This document shows positions 18,595 to 21,520 of a stretch of DNA of 21,520 bases, one piece after another. The position numbers were made by a program, and so were the translations under genes. The notes below the pieces were generated by a model that searched no databases, had not been told where the DNA came from, and saw nothing but the letters and a program-made list of their open reading frames with translations. Position 1 is the first letter of the stretch. The number at the start of each line of letters is the position of its first letter. The DNA comes from an uncultured Eubacteriales bacterium (lineage in GTDB: Bacteria; Bacillota; Clostridia; Oscillospirales; Acutalibacteraceae), in NCBI GenBank assembly GCA_900321905.1, contig ONXZ01000001.1:1-21520 (forward strand). The letters run 5' to 3'.

Positions 18595-19076
18595 TATTCT
18601 TCACTGCTTTCTTTCAAGAAATCGTCAAAGATGTCGCTGTCGTTTTCTGCGCTGACATTTTTGCCCACAACCTTTTCAGCAGCCTGCATAGCGAGGGAAG
18701 CGATTTCCCCTTTAGCCGCTTTGCGGGCATTGTTTGTGTCGATTTCAATCTGTTTTTTGGCATCTGCCTTCAAAGCCTCGGCGTCTGCCTCGGCTCTTTC
18801 AATAATCTTGTTATACTCAACCTTTGCGCTGTCCCTGGCGTCAGTTATAATCTGCTCGCCCTCAGACTCGTAGTTTGCAATCTTGCTTTCATAATCAGCA
18901 AGTTTTTCATCCGCTTTTTTGTTGGTTTCCTCAGCGTCATCAAATTGCTTTTGAATAAGCGCCTTACGCTCGTCCATAACCTTTTTGATTCTGCCGAACA
19001 AAAACTTCTTCATCAGCAGATAAAAAACTATAAGATTGACAAAGGTGAATAGTATATTCCAGTCAAACTTTAACAT
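18594..19076 (-). CDS. atpF: F0 ATP synthase b subunit
   Basis: This is the peripheral stalk that holds the head against the membrane ring. The 160-residue protein has one N-terminal membrane segment (about 5-23: [19 protein letters not shown]) and then a long charged, Ala-rich coiled coil (about 30-145). The acidic C-terminal tail ([13 protein letters not shown]) would meet delta. The ATG follows GGAAGGAAATG. The stop and the next start overlap as TAATG, coupling it to the delta-alpha fusion. The length is normal for the family, and no fusion to delta is present, unlike mycobacteria. Confidence 0.95.
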   Translation of the reverse strand: MLKFDWNILFTFVNLIVFYLLMKKFLFGRIKKVMDERKALIQKQFDDAEETNKKADEKLADYESKIANYESEGEQIITDARDSAKVEYNKIIERAEADAEALKADAKKQIEIDTNNARKAAKGEIASLAMQAAEKVVGKNVSAENDSDIFDDFLKESSEE

Positions 19077-19118
19077 TTACTGCATTTCCTTCCGTAAGTA
19101 ATCTTGTAGTATTCCGCC

Positions 19119-19340
19119 TTATTTAAGCATGAAAATAATGAGAATACTTACGATAAGACCGTAAATAGCAGTAGCCTCTGCAAGCGCACCGCCGAGGATA
19201 AGCGCAGTCTGAATTTTACCTGTAGCCTCAGGCTGACGTGCGATACCTTCAACCGCCTTGCTTGTTGCAATACCGATACCGATACCTGCACCGATACCTA
19301 CTAATACTGCAATACCTGCACCAATTGCGATAAGTCCCAT
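19119..19340 (-). CDS. atpE: F0 ATP synthase c subunit (proteolipid)
   Basis: The 73-residue hairpin protein forms the rotor ring. It has two glycine/alanine-rich membrane helices joined by the polar loop ARQPEATG (34-41). The ion-binding carboxylate is E55 (LAEATAIYG). Na+-type c subunits such as that of Ilyobacter tartaricus use an additional Gln in helix 1 and Ser after the Glu. Here the equivalent positions are I22 and A56, which points to H+ coupling (inference). A strong AAAAAGGAGAT site precedes the ATG, fitting the need for many copies per complex. Repeat element copy 3 separates it from atpB. Confidence 0.96.
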   Translation of the reverse strand: MGLIAIGAGIAVLVGIGAGIGIGIATSKAVEGIARQPEATGKIQTALILGGALAEATAIYGLIVSILIIFMLK

Positions 19341-19381
19341 AATATTTATCTCCTTTTTATTTATTACTGTTGTTAATAATG

Positions 19382-19548
19382 ATGAGTTATGAATTATGAA
19401 TTATGAATTTCGGGAGGGCTTCGCCCTCACCCATTATATTGCGGGTCGTCGGGGTCGCCGACCCCTACAGGTATGCTCCGCAATAAAATGCCTGTGCGGC
19501 GAGCACCATCAATTCATCATTCATCATTTATCATTCATAATTTAATTA
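19382..19548 (-). repeat. Heptamer-armed double-hairpin element, copy 3, within the atp operon
   Basis: One arm is ATGAGTT then three ATGAATT units (19382-19409). The other is TCATCAT-type heptamers (19514-19548). AATTATGAAT (19392-19401) pairs with ATTCATAATT (19533-19542). Read on the minus strand, the core matches copy 1 nearly base for base. Hairpin 1 is GGGTCG/CGACCC instead of GGAGCG/CGCTCC, so two base pairs changed on both sides. Hairpin 2 is AGGGC-GAA-GCCCT. An extra segment (19469-19507) has no counterpart in the other copies. The outer arm supplies the atpB stop codon (19542-19544). Confidence 0.8.
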
Positions 19549-20396
19549 GATGCTTTCCTCTTAAGCCGTCCTTTTTTATCTTTCTTCGGCTTTGGTTCTT
19601 CTTCCTCTTCCTCAGTTGCCTCTGCAAGATAGAGCGAAGTCAGGAACACAAAGATGTACGCCTGCAGTCCGCCATCGAACAAATCGAAGTACAGACTGAA
19701 CACAATAGGAACAACCGTGTTGTGTGTTACGATTTTGATGAGTTCCATAATCGTGAACGCCGCAAGTACGTTACCGAAAAGTCGCATACACAGCGACAGC
19801 GGCTTTGTGATAAGTTCAAGCACGTTAATCGGCGTGATAATCCAAACAGGCTTGGTGTACGCCTTGATTCTGCCGAAAATGCCCTTGTCGCGGATATTAG
19901 CGTACTCGACAATCACAATGCTTGTAATCGCCATTGCCGCCGTTACCTGCATACTCTTGGTCGGCGGTTTGAGCGCGCATATCGCGTCGATAATCCCCTG
20001 CGCTGTTTCATTCTGAAAATGGAAGAGTCCAAAGAATGTCGGGGCAAAAATGCCAATCATATTGGCAATTCCTATGAACAGTGTCATACTCATCAGCCAC
20101 GGAATGAAATCATACGTTTTTGGGTTCATAAGACCTTTGAAGAAGTCCTCTCCCTTTTCGTAAATCATCTCAAGAAATGCCTGCCGTCTGCTGATTTCGC
20201 CTTCAACTTTAAGGTTGCGCGTTAGTATTAGTGCAAGAATTGTCATAACAACAATAACAATCCACGACACTACAGTAGTTTCGTCCACAGCAATTGTGTG
20301 CCCTGCAACTTTAAAACTGAACGCTTTTTCAATTTCGAGTTCGTGGGCGAGTTCCGCGCCTAAATCAATTTTGGCGAGAAACGGTGAAACTGTCAT
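19542..20396 (-). CDS. atpB: F0 ATP synthase a subunit
   Basis: Subunit a forms the ion half-channels beside the c ring. The 284-residue protein has several hydrophobic membrane helices and the essential Arg205 in the conserved helix ELITKPLSLCMRLFGNVLAAF. The ATG at 20396 is chosen because AGGAGG ends 7 bases before it; an in-frame GTG at 20402 is too close to that site. An unusual C-terminal tail follows the last helix: six consecutive Glu, then a basic stretch (PKPKKDKKGRLKRKASN) ending inside the adjacent repeat element. It is the first gene of the operon, with no atpI upstream. Confidence 0.95.
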   Translation of the reverse strand: MTVSPFLAKIDLGAELAHELEIEKAFSFKVAGHTIAVDETTVVSWIVIVVMTILALILTRNLKVEGEISRRQAFLEMIYEKGEDFFKGLMNPKTYDFIPWLMSMTLFIGIANMIGIFAPTFFGLFHFQNETAQGIIDAICALKPPTKSMQVTAAMAITSIVIVEYANIRDKGIFGRIKAYTKPVWIITPINVLELITKPLSLCMRLFGNVLAAFTIMELIKIVTHNTVVPIVFSLYFDLFDGGLQAYIFVFLTSLYLAEATEEEEEEPKPKKDKKGRLKRKASN

Positions 20397-20431
20397 ACGC
20401 ACACCTCCTTTATTAAATATTTCAAATTCAT

Positions 20432-20459
20432 ATTATAACACTATTTCAAAATTTTTCAA
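20432..20459 (-). promoter_or_regulatory. Promoter of the atp operon
   Basis: On the minus strand, -35 TTGAAA (20454-20459) and an extended -10 TGT-TATAAT (hexamer 20432-20437) are 16 bases apart. The start would be near 20425, giving a leader of about 30 bases with AAAGGAGGTG. The -35 lies inside a tandem duplication. Confidence 0.7.
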
Positions 20460-20488
20460 TACTAAATTTCAAAATTTTTCAATACTAA
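20443..20488. repeat. Perfect 23-bp tandem duplication at the atp promoter
   Basis: Two identical, adjacent 23-bp copies occupy 20443-20465 and 20466-20488. Each has TTTCAAAA followed by TTTTTCAA and ends in TACTAA. Each contains a -35-like TTGAAA on the minus strand (20454-20459 and 20477-20482). Only the inner one is correctly spaced from the -10. Confidence 0.85.
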
Positions 20489-20493
20489 ATGTG

Positions 20494-21520
20494 CTAAAAA
20501 AGGTCTGTTTTTTCAACCTGCTTTTCAAAGAAGCGAATCGGCTTTTTAACAATGAATTTAACGCCGAGTCCGACAACGAGCGCCGCCGCTATGTAAGCCG
20601 ACAGTTTGAGCAGGTCGAGCCAATAGTCGCCTGCGTAGGTGCCGCAAACACATTCGCGCATTGCATTGACAACAAATGTAAACGGCAGAAACGGATGAAT
20701 CGCCTGGAAAAAACTTGGGCAGACATCAATCGGGAACGTACCGCCTGAGCCGCCAATCTGCACAACAAGCATGATAATGCCAACCGACTTGCCTATGTCG
20801 CCGAGCGCGAAGGTCAGCGAGTATATGAACATCGAGAATACAAACCCCGCAAACACTCCGACAAACAAAAACTTACCCGGATGGAAGCATTGTATTTTGA
20901 GGAAGTACAAATCGCCCAGACAGATAATAAGCGACTGTGCTATTGCAAAAGTAAGGAATGTCAACATTCTGCCAAAGTATGCGTGCGGCATACGCACATT
21001 GTCGCCAATCTCCTTTTTGCGTTTGACGTTAGTTTTAACAACCGCAATCAAAATCATTGAGCCGACCCAGATTGCAAGAGTGCTGTAAAACGGAGCCATA
21101 GCCGAGCCGTAATTTTCGATGCCGTAAATCTTTTCGGTATCGAGAATTACGGGGCAGGCAAGAAACTCGCCGAGCTGCTCAGAGTTTTTGCTCATCATAT
21201 TTTTAATTGTGTTCATCAGTTCGCTGTCGCCAAGACCGTCAATCCTATCGGCGAGGCTGTCAATCTCGCTTTCAACCGTATTGAGCAGGTTGTTGAGTGC
21301 CTTAACAATATCGGCAGAACTGTCTGTCGTGGCGTCAAGGCTCTTTGCAAGCGACTGCAGCATCGGCAAATCGCCACTCAAGTCCGCGATAATATCTCCC
21401 GTAACGCGCAGTGCGTCAATAACGGAGGTCAGATTTTTGTCAACAGTCGGTTTAACGTTATTTTTGTAACTTGTCTGCAAGCCGGCAACACCGACAGTGA
21501 GAGTGTTCATCTCGCTGATA
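20494..21520 (-). CDS. YhgE/Pip-type membrane protein, C-terminal part (5' end beyond the window)
   Basis: The frame is open at the right edge, so only the C-terminal 342 or so residues are seen. The first part is an extracytoplasmic, coiled-coil-like region (VDKNLTSVIDALRV... SEIDSLADRIDGLGD). The family-typical FLACPVILDTEKIYGIENYGSAMAPFYS segment follows, and then about five membrane helices (for example STLAIWVGSMILIAVV, FLTFAIAQSLIICLG and FLFVGVFAGFVFSMFIYSL). This is the ABC-2-like membrane half of YhgE/Pip proteins (phage infection protein, EsaA-related). Their function is poorly defined; roles as phage receptor and in export have been described for relatives. It lies upstream of atpB in the same direction, but the atp promoter in between and the lack of functional link suggest separate expression. 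No terminator is obvious after its stop. Confidence 0.8.
   Translation of the reverse strand, partial: ISEMNTLTVGVAGLQTSYKNNVKPTVDKNLTSVIDALRVTGDIIADLSGDLPMLQSLAKSLDATTDSSADIVKALNNLLNTVESEIDSLADRIDGLGDSELMNTIKNMMSKNSEQLGEFLACPVILDTEKIYGIENYGSAMAPFYSTLAIWVGSMILIAVVKTNVKRKKEIGDNVRMPHAYFGRMLTFLTFAIAQSLIICLGDLYFLKIQCFHPGKFLFVGVFAGFVFSMFIYSLTFALGDIGKSVGIIMLVVQIGGSGGTFPIDVCPSFFQAIHPFLPFTFVVNAMRECVCGTYAGDYWLDLLKLSAYIAAALVVGLGVKFIVKKPIRFFEKQVEKTDLF

Overview
The window looks like chromosomal DNA of an anaerobic gut-type Clostridia bacterium (Oscillospiraceae/Ruminococcaceae-like). The reasons are strong AGGAGG-type ribosome binding sites, AT-rich promoters with extended -10 boxes (TGnTATAAT), moderate GC, a very large secreted alanine/asparagine/tyrosine-rich surface protein, and a DegV / zinc phospholipase-like / PHP gene complement. 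The species assignment is inference. Gene density is high and no tRNA, rRNA, phage, transposase or CRISPR array is visible.

Layout. (1) 1-5600, minus strand: a 1721-residue exported protein followed, 13 bases after its stop, by a 47-residue Asn/Asp-rich peptide gene and a terminator. (2) 5600-8580, plus strand: argG-argH, the last two steps of arginine synthesis, behind a promoter whose -35 region carries overlapping ARG-box-like palindromes, ending in a terminator that overlaps the argH stop. (3) 8580-11960, minus strand: an operon of an RluA-type pseudouridine synthase, a zinc-dependent phospholipase C-like protein, a divergent LuxS and a DegV protein, with overlapping or nearly touching genes. 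(4) 11960-13700, plus strand: a PHP-domain phosphoesterase (CehA-like) and an AlkD-like DNA glycosylase. (5) 13709-20490, minus strand: a complete F-type ATP synthase operon in the order atpB-E-F-[H+A]-G-D-C, behind a promoter with a perfect 23-bp tandem duplication. (6) 20494 to the right edge, minus strand: the C-terminal part of a YhgE/Pip-type membrane protein.

Three points stand out. First, the delta and alpha subunits of the ATP synthase are encoded as one continuous 669-residue protein. There is no in-frame start codon between them, which conflicts with the usual one-delta-to-three-alpha stoichiometry. Second, three intergenic elements (8580-8730, 16474-16592, 19382-19548) share one architecture: arms of tandem 7-bp repeats whose sequence differs from element to element, framing a core of two hairpins. 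The hairpin stems differ between copies by paired, compensatory substitutions. A lone heptamer array lies at 11048-11082. Two of the elements sit inside the atp operon, and their outer heptamers supply the stop codons of atpA and atpB. Third, the LuxS homologue keeps its metal ligands but has Ser where the catalytic Cys of the Arg-Thr-Gly-Phe-Tyr motif should be.
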